From: Thermodesulfobacteriota bacterium
GTDB lineage: Bacteria; Desulfobacterota; WTBG01; CAIYCZ01; CAIRTM01
Direction: 5' to 3'
Length of the DNA: 64,000 bases
NCBI GenBank assembly: GCA_028278025.1
Contig: JANQFE010000150.1
Span: 20,538 to 84,537, forward strand
Under the pieces are notes generated by a model that did not search any database, was not told where the DNA came from, and worked only from the letters and a program-made list of their open reading frames with translations. A program made the position numbers and the translations under genes. This document shows, in pieces, positions 19,146-28,122 of the stretch; position 1 is the first letter of the stretch; every line of letters begins with the position of its first letter.

Positions 19146-19189
19146 AATAGAAAATACATCTGACGAGTGCTAAGCTACAGCTTTTCTTA

Positions 19190-20770
19190 ATGATCATGAA
19201 TAATAAGGCAAAAACTTCTCCGTTTATGATCACAATTCCTGTTGCGGGAATCATCATTGGAATAGTCATAGCCGGCTGGGGGTTTTATAATAACAGGGAT
19301 TTTTATCATGATGATGCATATATCTCTCTGCGCTATGCATATAATCTTATTAACGGCCACGGCATAACATGGAACCCCGGCGAATATGTTGAAGGCTATA
19401 CAAATTTTCTTCATCTGGCATGTATAGGTATGCTGGGCGCCTGCGGCATTGAACTTGTGCCGGCTTCGCAGCTAATAAATATTGCAGCGTTTCTTGCTTT
19501 GAATGTTTTTTTAGTGTTCTATTTTTATTCAAGAACGCTTGCAGGGCGGGCTCTGACACTGCTTCCGGCTATTCTTACACTTACTGCTTTCCCGCTTATT
19601 GTATGGTGTCTGGGCGGCCTGGAAGGCCCCCTGTTTACTCTTTTTTGCACCCTGGGAGTATGTTTCTTTGCTGACCGGCCCGAAACAAAAAGTTATCCTC
19701 GATATCTGGCATGCAGCGGCCTGTTTTTTGCAATGGCCTGCATGACACGACCTGATGGTATTATATTCTTCAGCATCAGCCTGCTGTTTTTGGCCATAGG
19801 TAGGAACACCGGCAAGATAAAGTTTCTCATGTTTTTTACGGTGCCCTTTGTATCCGTTTACGCATCATACTTTGTATGGAGACTGCTGTATTATAAAACA
19901 TTGCTGCCAAATACTTTCTATGCCAAGGCTACTGATTTGACACCGGCAAAACTGCTGAACGGACTCAACTATATGTGGGACTATATGACAGTGCCCCCCT
20001 TTTTATTTTTCCTTCTGTTGCCGGTGCTTGTCTACACACTGTACCAAAAATCTTTTAAAAGACCCTGTCTGTATATTCTTGTGTGCATTCTTTCATACCT
20101 TCTGTTTATCGTTTATGTGGGTGGCGACCACATGCAGGTATTCAGATTCATGCTGCCCGTCATCCCTCTGTGCGGCATCCTTTTATACTTGACTATCAAC
20201 ACCGTTGCTGCAAATTCAAAACGATCTCTCCTTTTTATTGTATATGCTTTCATCCTATCCTGCAGTGGCCTGCAGTGCACGTATAATGATCTGAATCCCC
20301 GCAAGCCTGATCCTGCCGCATACCTTGGAGCCCTGGCAGGAAAATATATTGCTGCTACATGGCCGCAAAATTCATTAATTGCACTTAACACAGCCGGTTC
20401 AACGCCCTTTTACGCAACCCACAACACCTATATTGACATGCTGGGGTTAAATGACAGGCATATTGCCAGGCGTAAAATCAGTCAGTATATCCTGCCCTGG
20501 CAAAAGGTTCCCGGTCATGCAAAGGGTGATGGAAGCTATGTGTTGGATAGAAAACCTGATTACATAATTATAGGTGGCGCGCAGGGTGATATAATCGGCC
20601 GCCCCTGGTTCCTATCGGACTGGGAAATAGCTCAAGACCCCCGGTTTTATAAAAACTATCGGTTCCATTATGTCATTCTCAGCAATCAGGAAAATGGTTT
20701 TCATAAAAGGGGCTATTATTTCCAATATTATCAGCGTATCAAGGACGAAAACAACAAAACAGCAGATTGA
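19190..20770 (+). CDS. GT-C-type membrane glycosyltransferase
   Basis: 526 residues with about ten hydrophobic segments. Near the N-terminus, YHDDAYISLRYAYN followed by GEYVEGYTNFLH gives the acidic DD pair and Y/N/F pattern of GT-C transferases that use polyprenyl-phosphate sugars, resembling arabinofuranosyl- or mannosyltransferase families. The soluble C-terminal part (from about residue 370) is extracytoplasmic by topology. Co-directional with and 44 bases after the TMTC-like gene, it probably acts in the same cell-surface glycan or glycoprotein pathway. Donor and acceptor cannot be read from the sequence. Confidence 0.8.
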   Translation: MIMNNKAKTSPFMITIPVAGIIIGIVIAGWGFYNNRDFYHDDAYISLRYAYNLINGHGITWNPGEYVEGYTNFLHLACIGMLGACGIELVPASQLINIAAFLALNVFLVFYFYSRTLAGRALTLLPAILTLTAFPLIVWCLGGLEGPLFTLFCTLGVCFFADRPETKSYPRYLACSGLFFAMACMTRPDGIIFFSISLLFLAIGRNTGKIKFLMFFTVPFVSVYASYFVWRLLYYKTLLPNTFYAKATDLTPAKLLNGLNYMWDYMTVPPFLFFLLLPVLVYTLYQKSFKRPCLYILVCILSYLLFIVYVGGDHMQVFRFMLPVIPLCGILLYLTINTVAANSKRSLLFIVYAFILSCSGLQCTYNDLNPRKPDPAAYLGALAGKYIAATWPQNSLIALNTAGSTPFYATHNTYIDMLGLNDRHIARRKISQYILPWQKVPGHAKGDGSYVLDRKPDYIIIGGAQGDIIGRPWFLSDWEIAQDPRFYKNYRFHYVILSNQENGFHKRGYYFQYYQRIKDENNKTAD

Positions 20771-20907
20771 AAACATTACATAATCTATCGGCATGTCATC
20801 TTGTGATATCGGATCGGGCGTATCCCGGTAATCACACCTGTTTATACCAACCGCTTTTTTACCTTACCCAATACAATCAGTAGCCTATTGTAACCGGAAA
20901 TGCTGTC

Positions 20908-22521
20908 TTACGATGTGCGCTTGTATATACCCCACAGCCCCATAGAAAAAGGCAGGGACTCCACTTTTCGTGAAGATATCAAAGAATAGTGTTCTGAGAG
21001 CTGATCCTTGAGGAAATGATTCCACATATTAAATAAATATATTTCTTCAATAATATAATCGATATTTTTTTTATCGAGATAATCTTCCAATGTTTTATTC
21101 TTTAAATGCACATAGACCTCTTCATTGATGACCCCATCCAGATTAACCACCCGGCTGCCCAGCCAATAGCTTAAACAGCCGGATTGAAAAGCACCGATTT
21201 TAGAGTTATGAGGGATGACGTCTGATACAAAAGAATATGCAGAAAAATATCTTGGTGGAAACAATTTTGTAAATTGCCCATAATATTGATTAGCAAAATA
21301 AAAAGCATACGGAACAAATAATATGACACATAAGACAGTGCTCACCCGGCGCGTTACTTTAAATTTAGACATAACCCGTTGAAACGTTATGGCAGGAAGT
21401 AAAAGCAGCAATGCATATACGGGATAAAAATATCTATACAGATGCCAAAAGCCGCCAATAACATTAAGATATGCGATAATGATGATCAATTGGAAAAGTA
21501 ATACTACACCGCATGTGCTGCGCAGCTGCCGGTCTCGTATTACACAAAAAAGACCGGCCAGGTATAGTACTGATATAAAAATCAGCCATAACAGATTGTC
21601 CAGAATTTGTGCCAGCGGCAGGTAGACAAAAAACTCCTTCTTAAAATAATAAAACATCATCGAAAAGAAGCCGTCATGGTTGGGATGGGTGAAATTGAAA
21701 AAGATACTGGTAATTTGATTAACTGCTTTTCCGCTTACAGGCATAATACTGCCTGTTTGAGTATACGTAAAAAACAACCATGGTGATGCCACTGCTACGG
21801 CGGTTGTGCTGCAGATCAATATATTACGCATACGCAGAAAACCTTCATGTCGCAGATCTTTTATGGCAAGCCATGCCTGGTCACAAGCTATTGCGATTCC
21901 CAGTATTGCAAGGTCGACACGGGCCCAAAAACCAACCCCTAATAAAAGACCGATCGAAAGCCAAAAACGAGGCTCTTTTGTATCATTTTGTTTGATAGTC
22001 CAATAGTAATACAGAGTAAACACAAGCATAAAAAAAGAAAGAGTGGTTTCCATACCGTTAAGGACCTGATTCATGACATATGGTGACCAGATCCACACAG
22101 ATGCAAAAAATGCAGCAATGGACCGCGATGAAACCCTGCATAAAAGACGATATAAAAAAATATGGGCAGCAAATGCGATGAAAACATTCAATGTAAGGCA
22201 AAGATGAATGGAGAGCTCGAGCTGATTGCCATAAAGGTAAAAAACAGGCGTGTACAGGAATGCAATCAACGGGTTAAAACCACTGCTTAACGCAAGTGCG
22301 GCGGCCCTGCCTGATAACCAATCGGCAATATCACGGGCAATGGTAAAATAAAAATAGGAATCATCAAACAGGGGGCCGTTACCATAAACAAGAGGGAACC
22401 CTTCAAGAGTTTGGACGGGCTGCCAGGCAATGAATAAATGAAAAACAAGGGAACCTGACACAGATAACAGGAAAACCAGATCTGTTTTGATCACTTGTGC
22501 TGCAGTTATGAAACACTTCAT
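20908..22521 (-). CDS. GT-C-type membrane glycosyltransferase
   Basis: 537 residues, about ten transmembrane segments. The motif LFDDSYFYFTIARDIADW with SSGFNPLIAFLYTP downstream is typical of GT-C family proteins annotated as hypothetical glycosyltransferases. The C-terminal ectodomain contains NLDGVINEEVY. It is convergent with the GT-C gene at 19190 and not a close paralog beyond the shared architecture. A promoter at 22656-22684 reads into it. Specificity unknown. Confidence 0.78.
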   Translation of the reverse strand: MKCFITAAQVIKTDLVFLLSVSGSLVFHLFIAWQPVQTLEGFPLVYGNGPLFDDSYFYFTIARDIADWLSGRAAALALSSGFNPLIAFLYTPVFYLYGNQLELSIHLCLTLNVFIAFAAHIFLYRLLCRVSSRSIAAFFASVWIWSPYVMNQVLNGMETTLSFFMLVFTLYYYWTIKQNDTKEPRFWLSIGLLLGVGFWARVDLAILGIAIACDQAWLAIKDLRHEGFLRMRNILICSTTAVAVASPWLFFTYTQTGSIMPVSGKAVNQITSIFFNFTHPNHDGFFSMMFYYFKKEFFVYLPLAQILDNLLWLIFISVLYLAGLFCVIRDRQLRSTCGVVLLFQLIIIIAYLNVIGGFWHLYRYFYPVYALLLLLPAITFQRVMSKFKVTRRVSTVLCVILFVPYAFYFANQYYGQFTKLFPPRYFSAYSFVSDVIPHNSKIGAFQSGCLSYWLGSRVVNLDGVINEEVYVHLKNKTLEDYLDKKNIDYIIEEIYLFNMWNHFLKDQLSEHYSLISSRKVESLPFSMGLWGIYKRTS

Positions 22522-22913
22522 CGAGTCTCTTGCCGGAGATCAACAAAAAAGTATGTCTTCATCCTGTAACAGCCTGAGTACATAGGGACGGTTGTTTGAT
22601 GCACCCGAATGTTTTTGTTACCCATTTATGGTAAGTCGATTTTACAATAATAAATAGTATGAGATAAAGTTTATTATATGTCAAGCGCTGCAGCAGTTTA
22701 ATTGGTATGTACAAAAATTTTCATTTAAAATTATTTGACAACCCAGTTTTTTGTTTCTATAATTTTATTAGAATAAAGAGTAACAATTCCGCATTTTTTC
22801 CTCAAAATTATCATAAAAACAATCCCATAAGTTCGTGGAATTACTGCGTCCGGCTATCAATGGGTGAACACTCGGTAGAGATGTATACAATGAATGCTAA
22901 ACTAGAAAACACT
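22522..22913. other. Gene-free region between divergent genes
   Basis: Apart from the minus-strand promoter at 22656-22684 nothing is recognised. An open frame runs through 22707-22913 into the next gene but lacks a signal for initiation; the downstream ATG that opens a signal peptide is preferred. Confidence 0.4.
22656..22684 (-). promoter_or_regulatory. Putative promoter for the GT-C gene
   Basis: On the minus strand TTGACA (22679-22684), a 17-base spacer and CATACT (22656-22661). The -35 is embedded in GCTTGACATATA, also present in the promoters at 16094 and 59339. It lies 135 bases from the start codon. Confidence 0.4.
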
Positions 22914-23759
22914 ATGAAGATGACTTTTACTAATTTTTTAATAATCCTACTATTGCTTATATCTCATACGCAGGCTTACAGCCAGCAAAGTGACTTTTCT
23001 GTTGAGCCGGCTGATTGCTTTATAGAAATAATCTGCCCTTCCTGCGAACCTGATTCATTTCCGACAACCCAGACCTCAAGAACCGAGCAGGCAACCCGTG
23101 AAACATTTAATCATATTATTGCATCCGCTTCTTTCAGTCCCCAGTCGGCCGGTGATTATATTTCCGGTGACGGTATCTACTGCTATGGCGGTTCCTATGA
23201 TTGGGCTGATGAGGATGATCCCGGCACCTATTATTTTCATAAGACCTGGGATGTATGCCAGGACGGCAACTGGTATATTGAGTCCGAAGGGGATGTCTAT
23301 GGTACAATTCCGGAAGATGATCAGTCCGGCACCTGGGATGTTGTATGTAATGACACCTCGGATACAACCACTACGGTTACACCTGATAACACAACCTCTA
23401 CTACAACCACTTCCCCTGCTGGCAATGCAACCTCTTCCACAACCAGCATACCTGACAATGAAACATCTAGCACATCAACGACGATACCGGATAATGATAC
23501 AACCATAACCACCACCACTGTACCGTGCCCTGCTGTTGTGCTCTATGGTGAAGGATCTGAAGAGGTAGAGCTTGTAAGGGAATTTCGCGATACTTTTTTA
23601 TGCACTACCCCGGAAGGACAGGTTATCATCAGCCTGTATTATACGTGGAGTGCCGAAATAATACATTTAATTGAAAGCAATAAGAACTTAAAAAAAATTG
23701 CAGAAATTATCATTAAAAATACATTATGTTTTTTTTATGTATCTGAACTATGCAAATAG
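22914..23759 (+). CDS. Exported Thr-rich protein with conserved C-terminal helix motif
   Basis: Taken from the ATG at 22914, where MKMTFTNFLIILLLL starts a clear signal peptide ending TQAYSQ; ATGs at 22881 and 22890 are alternatives. About 281 residues: a Cys- and acidic-rich N-terminal domain, a low-complexity Thr/Ser linker (about residues 150-205, TTTTVTPDNTTSTTTTSP type), then a C-terminal segment CPAVVLYGEGSEEVELVREFRD..LYYTWS. The last part resembles the CFI-box-type C-terminal domains (LREFRD, LYY.WS) of exported proteins in this group of bacteria. Function unknown. Confidence 0.7.
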   Translation: MKMTFTNFLIILLLLISHTQAYSQQSDFSVEPADCFIEIICPSCEPDSFPTTQTSRTEQATRETFNHIIASASFSPQSAGDYISGDGIYCYGGSYDWADEDDPGTYYFHKTWDVCQDGNWYIESEGDVYGTIPEDDQSGTWDVVCNDTSDTTTTVTPDNTTSTTTTSPAGNATSSTTSIPDNETSSTSTTIPDNDTTITTTTVPCPAVVLYGEGSEEVELVREFRDTFLCTTPEGQVIISLYYTWSAEIIHLIESNKNLKKIAEIIIKNTLCFFYVSELCK

Positions 23760-23797
23760 TCACGGGTATTATAAGTTGAAAAATTAAAGGAGCTATT

Positions 23798-24157
23798 ATG
23801 AAATTTTTTATGCACAGCAAAGAATATTTTAAGGGTTATGAGCGGGGTGTTAGAAACAAACTGGATGCCGTATCCTTATTTGAATACATTAATCCTGTCA
23901 GCGTGCTCAACACCTCTGTGCAGGACATGCGTGATCGAGAAATAGGATACAGGGAGGGCTTAAAGGAACGTGACAATTTAAAATGTGCATATAATTCTGG
24001 TTATTATCGTGGTATCCAGGGTAAAAATTTTTCCAGGAGCTTAACATATTATATAAGTCCCGGCAATTTGCTATTACCTGCTGGAGAAGAAAATGAAGCA
24101 ATCAGAAACGGTTTTGAAACAGGCCAACTGGATCGTGACCATTTACATTTTGAATAG
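23798..24157 (+). CDS. Small hypothetical protein with an internal duplication
   Basis: 119 residues, soluble, no signal peptide. Two halves repeat one pattern: KGYERGVRNK..YINPVSVL and SGYYRGIQGK..YISPGNLL, each followed by an acidic EIGYREG or AIRNGFETG segment. AAAGGAG lies 6 bases before the ATG. It follows the Thr-rich protein by 38 bases and may be co-transcribed. No family recognised. Confidence 0.65.
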   Translation: MKFFMHSKEYFKGYERGVRNKLDAVSLFEYINPVSVLNTSVQDMRDREIGYREGLKERDNLKCAYNSGYYRGIQGKNFSRSLTYYISPGNLLLPAGEENEAIRNGFETGQLDRDHLHFE

Positions 24158-24318
24158 GCGCTTCTCTGAAATTCCGTTTGCCATAAACAGTAAGCATTGT
24201 TTTTGCATTTACTGATAAACTAAATACATAATGTCTGGGATGTTCGTCAACCCATCCCAAGTTCTGTTAAATTACATCTTGCAACTCTGGGAAGGCCCGG
24301 CATTTCCGGATAACAGAT

Positions 24319-24345
24319 ACCCCCAAATTTTTTTTGGGGGTTTTT
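24319..24345 (+). terminator. Rho-independent terminator
   Basis: ACCCCCAAA (24319-24327) pairs with TTTGGGGGT (24333-24341) and is followed by TTTTG. It ends the plus-strand unit that includes the 119-residue gene, 160 bases downstream of its stop. Confidence 0.8.
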
Positions 24346-24357
24346 GAAATTGCTTAC

Positions 24358-24861
24358 TTATTCTTTGGGATTGACTGTCCTATATTCATAGATGAGCAAG
24401 TCTATTTCGTTAATGAGATGTTTTCGTATTGTTTCAACCATCTTAGCCTGGGAAATTATTCCTGTCTTGCTCTCGGACCACGTAGAAGCATGGCAGCTCA
24501 CTTCCGGTTTTCTTATCAGCACAACTACGTCCAGTAAATCAATCCTCAAGTTGTAAACAAATTGCTTACTGTTCTCTAAGCATAGTGTGTCAAGTTTAAC
24601 ATATATGCCCGTATTGCTGCTGTCTGAAACTTCTATTCCGGCAGTCTTAAATTGAAATTCAACATCTGTTTTCAAAATCTCTTCTGCAAGCCCTGCTTTT
24701 TTTGCTTCAGGTGCTAATGCTGCAACAAATACACGAAAGCTTGCAATTTCCCGCAGAAGCTCCTTTTTGTCTCCAAAAAAATGGGCTCTCCCCGAAGCCG
24801 TACAAAAAAATAGTAACAGGAACACACCTGTAAATACACAATAGCTTACAGCCTTTTTCAT
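24358..24861 (-). CDS. Exported hypothetical protein
   Basis: 167 residues. A signal peptide (MKKAVSYCVFTGVFLLLFFC..ASGRA) precedes a mixed alpha/beta domain with few landmarks; a GIYVKLDTLC strand and a C-terminal helix are visible. GGAGA lies 6 bases before the ATG. No family recognised; a periplasmic location is inferred from the signal peptide alone. Confidence 0.7.
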   Translation of the reverse strand: MKKAVSYCVFTGVFLLLFFCTASGRAHFFGDKKELLREIASFRVFVAALAPEAKKAGLAEEILKTDVEFQFKTAGIEVSDSSNTGIYVKLDTLCLENSKQFVYNLRIDLLDVVVLIRKPEVSCHASTWSESKTGIISQAKMVETIRKHLINEIDLLIYEYRTVNPKE

Positions 24862-25103
24862 AGGGTCTCCTCCCTTATACAGACTTCTTTCTATTTTTTC
24901 TTTAGCAATTGATCTACAATAAGTAAAGCTAAAATTTTCAGCACACTATAGAGGTTATAATCTAATCTGTATTCACATACATCTATAATATGATCCTGTG
25001 AATCTGTTACAGCAAAAAATATGCTGAAGTGCCTTCATCCCTTGACTGATCATCATTTTTGCCCAATAATTAAATATACTGATTCAGCTAGCCCAGGCAA
25101 TAT

Positions 25104-25958
25104 ATGCAAAATAATCCAATAATTATTTTCCTTACCGCACTGTTTGTTTTTTTATTTTTTCATCCTGGATGTGAGACGCAGGATCCTGACAATGCAACTA
25201 CAACAATATCCTCAACAACCTCTACGTCAGCCGGCGAAAGTGACGCAGGTATCGATCTAGTGATGGTAAACATTCCCGGGGGCATGTTTGCTATGGGCTG
25301 TTCCGTTAGTGATCTGGAATGCAGCATAGATGAATCACCCCGTCATTCAGTTACACTTTCTGCTTTCCAGATATCAGCATATGAGATGACGCAGGCCCAG
25401 TGGGAAAATCTGATGGGATATAACCCGAGCACATTTTCTGCTTGTCCTGACTGCCCGGTCGAGACGGTATCATGGGATACAATCCAGGAATTTATTGAAA
25501 CACTAAACCAGCAGACCGGCATGCTGTACCGCTTACCCTTTGAAGCTGAATGGGAGTATGCTGCCCGGGCAGGCTCGGGCACAAAATGGTATTGCGGAGA
25601 CGATCAAAGCTGTCTGAATGATTCCGCCTGGTATTTCGACACACTGAGCGGCCACAATTTTCAACCCCAGCCGGCCGGTCTCAAAACCCCTAATGCCTGG
25701 GGACTGTATGATATGACCGGAAATGTTTGGGAGTGGTGTCAGGACTGGTATGATGCCGATTATTATACTCATAGTCCAGATACAGATCCTAAGGGGCCAG
25801 CCACCGGTCTGTACCGTGTAATACGCGGCGGCGACTGGGAAAGCACTGCCAGAGAATGCCGGGTGTCAAATCGTTCCATGGGCGACATTTCACTCAGCTC
25901 TGATCATATCGGCTTTCGGCTGGTTTTAGATAATAGTGCTACCCGGACGATACATTAA
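25104..25958 (+). CDS. SUMF1/FGE-like domain lipoprotein
   Basis: 284 residues. A signal with lipobox (FFHPGC, Cys24) and a Thr/Ser linker precede a full formylglycine-generating-enzyme-type fold: IPGGMFAMG, YEMTQAQWENLMG, VSWDTIQEF, YRLPFEAEWEYAARAG, YDMTGNVWEWCQDW and VIRGGDWES. The paired active-site cysteines of true FGE (CHxxYC) are absent; the region reads ECRVSNRS. It is therefore probably a non-FGE member of the superfamily, such as a binding module. It shares the Thr-linker style with the protein at 22914 and its fold with 46094-46879. Confidence 0.85.
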   Translation: MQNNPIIIFLTALFVFLFFHPGCETQDPDNATTTISSTTSTSAGESDAGIDLVMVNIPGGMFAMGCSVSDLECSIDESPRHSVTLSAFQISAYEMTQAQWENLMGYNPSTFSACPDCPVETVSWDTIQEFIETLNQQTGMLYRLPFEAEWEYAARAGSGTKWYCGDDQSCLNDSAWYFDTLSGHNFQPQPAGLKTPNAWGLYDMTGNVWEWCQDWYDADYYTHSPDTDPKGPATGLYRVIRGGDWESTARECRVSNRSMGDISLSSDHIGFRLVLDNSATRTIH

Positions 25959-26147
25959 AAGATTGTTTTACCTTTTGAAGTTTTCATTTATGCACCAACG
26001 ATCAGTTGGCTGGTGGTTGGATTTCTGCTGGTTAAAACTGTAATACAATAAAAAATATAAGGGGTCACTTTTGAAAGCAAAAAAATCTATGTAAAAATCG
26101 CTCTTGGCATAACGGCGCTGGGAGTTTTAACTGCTCAATGTGCATGG

Positions 26148-26483
26148 ATGTCAAATCAGAAAGCAGCTGAAACCAGAAAAATGTTCACTGTTTCCGGTTT
26201 TTACGTCCAGCGTGTAGAAACACCGGAAAAAATCAAATGGCTCAAAGCATTTCCTCAGCGAAAAATTATTCCTCACATTGTTGACGGTAATGCCCACTAC
26301 GTTTATGCAGACGCGGATTCCTGTCAATGCTTTTATACCGGTGATGAGCATGCATATCAGCGCTACCGGGAGCTTACATCGCAGCAAAAACGTGCTGTTG
26401 TTCCTGAAAGCACCAAGCCAGGCACGTACATACGCAGGCCAGCAAGATGCCAGCTGTGTGGTCCGTTAAGTACGGCAAAATAA
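26148..26483 (+). CDS. Hypothetical exported protein, signal peptide apparently broken by a frameshift
   Basis: 111 residues from the ATG, with a C-terminal CQLC pair and a DSCQCF site; no family recognised. The same frame is open upstream and encodes KKIYVKIALGITALGVLTAQC, a signal peptide, but has no start. In another frame AAGGGG and TTG (26071) followed by AAA GCA AAA give a natural start; one extra A in the run of seven at 26079-26085 would join them. So the real gene may span 26071-26483. Confidence 0.55.
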   Translation: MSNQKAAETRKMFTVSGFYVQRVETPEKIKWLKAFPQRKIIPHIVDGNAHYVYADADSCQCFYTGDEHAYQRYRELTSQQKRAVVPESTKPGTYIRRPARCQLCGPLSTAK

Positions 26484-26885
26484 CAATTCTACACTAATTT
26501 TTCTTCTTTCTTTCATCACGGTACCCTTTATTGATGTTTACAATTATAATATATTAAAAACCCACATGATGTAATCACAACACAACTTACCACGTCATGC
26601 TAAACTCTGGCCGTGAGTTATTCTGAACATCTTTTCGGTAATAGCTGCGTTTTCGGCAGAATGCATGTTATACAGTTGTCTGTGTATGCTCAGTAAAACT
26701 ATAAAAGTTTTATTGCATTAGTTGTCAGAATTGCTTTTTATAATGTAATTACGATTAGTTAGCTTGTGAAATCAATATTGCAGATGGCAGGGAATTGCAA
26801 ACTGCTTGAAGATATTAATCCAGTCCTCATTACTAATTTAATACCGAGGGGATTATAGGAAAGGTAGAAACTTTATGCTGTTATT
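26484..26885. other. Gene-free stretch
   Basis: About 400 AT-rich bases between a plus-strand and a minus-strand gene end. No terminator, RNA or coding frame could be supported. Confidence 0.4.
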
Positions 26886-27299
26886 TTATTCCTGCAGTCC
26901 TTGAAAAACCATTGGGTATAAATCCTGATACTCAACTAAAACAGCCCCCGTACCGAAAACAAATGGCCCCACATTCACTCCAAGCATAACAAATGTAATA
27001 TCACCATTCCATAAGCCAATGGCTTCATCTACAGCAAAATATATCGCCAAAAAACCGTTTCCAATGACTACATAATATCCATTCCCTTGAAATCCTTCCA
27101 GTGTAAATCCTACCCTTTCAGTGAAGCTGACCCGGGCATTAAAAACTTCAACAGGAGTATAAAAGAAAACATTAAAGGTATTGTTTGGTAGCAAATTAAT
27201 TTCACTATCATGTTTTTCAACTGCTCCAGCAACCCCGTTATATAGTAGCAACATAAAACATGTGAAACTTAATAACAGTACAACTTTCCGAATTCTCAT
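26886..27299 (-). CDS. Exported hypothetical protein
   Basis: 137 residues with a signal peptide (ends GVAGA). The mature part is beta-rich and hydrophobic (NVFFYTPVEVFNARVSF, GYYVVIGNGFLAIYFAV) and has no cysteine. GAGGATATACA precedes the ATG. No family recognised; the beta-sandwich character suggests a small periplasmic or surface protein. Confidence 0.65.
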   Translation of the reverse strand: MRIRKVVLLLSFTCFMLLLYNGVAGAVEKHDSEINLLPNNTFNVFFYTPVEVFNARVSFTERVGFTLEGFQGNGYYVVIGNGFLAIYFAVDEAIGLWNGDITFVMLGVNVGPFVFGTGAVLVEYQDLYPMVFQGLQE

Positions 27300-27472
27300 T
27301 GTATATCCTCCATGGTATCAGCCTATCAGTATTATTTTTCTATTGGTATCCCCATTTTTACGTTTCAAATATCATTGTATTATTATCTATTAATATATTT
27401 GTTTTTTATTTATATAATATCATATCTCTGCAAATTACTCAAATTATTTCTATAATTAATATATCGTTAGCA

Positions 27473-27501
27473 TTGACATAAAAATAAGCCTGTGTTATAT
27501 A
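27473..27501 (+). promoter_or_regulatory. Sigma-70-type promoter for the tetraheme gene
   Basis: TTGACA (27473-27478), a 17-base spacer and TATATA (27496-27501), about 70 bases before the ATG at 27573, which has a strong AAGGAGG ribosome-binding site. Confidence 0.6.
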
Positions 27502-27572
27502 TCACAAAATTTGAAACAATATAAAACTGAGGTTATTAATTGGGTTAATTCAAAATCAAGTAAGGAGGTACA

Positions 27573-28046
27573 ATGCAACGTTTAATTCTCTTGCTATCAT
27601 GTGTAGTTATTCTTTCACTGCCGATATATGTCCAGGCAGAAACAGCAGCAACATACGTCGGAGCAAAAAAATGTAAAACATGCCATATTAAAATTCATAA
27701 AACCTGGAAGCAAACAAAACATGCCACCACATTTGATCGGTTAAATGAGCAGGAAAAAAAGGATCCCTCTTGCATTGAATGTCATGCCACCAACAAAGAC
27801 CCAAACCTTCCCGGCATTCACTGTGAAGGCTGCCACGGTCCCGGCAGCCTTTTTACTAAAGCAAAAATCATGAACAAGAAAAAGTATAAAGCCGACCCGG
27901 AAAAACAGCGCAAGCTGGCTCTGGAAGCAGGCCTGATCCTTGCACCTGATGAGAATAACTGCAAGCAGTGCCACAATGAAAAAAGCCCGCACTATCAGGG
28001 CTTTGATTTCAAAGCCCGCTATGAGGAGATTAAGCACAAAAAATAA
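27573..28046 (+). CDS. Periplasmic tetraheme cytochrome c554-like protein
   Basis: 157 residues, signal peptide ending YVQAE, four CXXCH sites: CKTCH, CIECH, CEGCH and CKQCH. The opening TYVGAKKCKTCHIKIHKTWKQTKHATTFDRL is split here as TYVGAKKCKTCH and KTWKQTKHATTF, the signature of the cytochrome c554/c-prime-like family (YxGxxxCxxCH...W..T.H). It is a small electron carrier in the periplasm by inference. Own promoter and terminator; the NrfJ-like gene converges on it. Confidence 0.92.
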   Translation: MQRLILLLSCVVILSLPIYVQAETAATYVGAKKCKTCHIKIHKTWKQTKHATTFDRLNEQEKKDPSCIECHATNKDPNLPGIHCEGCHGPGSLFTKAKIMNKKKYKADPEKQRKLALEAGLILAPDENNCKQCHNEKSPHYQGFDFKARYEEIKHKK

Positions 28047-28090
28047 TTTTTCTATCCCGGTTCCACAAAACTCAATGATTGTATCTATCC

Positions 28091-28122
28091 AGGCGTTTGC
28101 TTCACCAAGCAAACGCCTTTTT
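28091..28122 (+). terminator. Rho-independent terminator of the tetraheme gene
   Basis: A perfect 12-bp stem, AGGCGTTTGCTT with AAGCAAACGCCT, around a CACC loop, followed by TTTTT. Read from the minus strand there is no T run, so it acts mainly in the plus direction. Confidence 0.9.

Noticed and set aside
25104..25958. Formylglycine-generating enzyme
   Set aside because: The SUMF fold is present but the active-site cysteine pair is not, and no sulfatase gene is nearby.
27573..28046. NrfB or nitrite reductase subunit
   Set aside because: Only four CXXCH sites, no CXXCK, and the YxGxxxCxxCH opening fits the c554-like family better.
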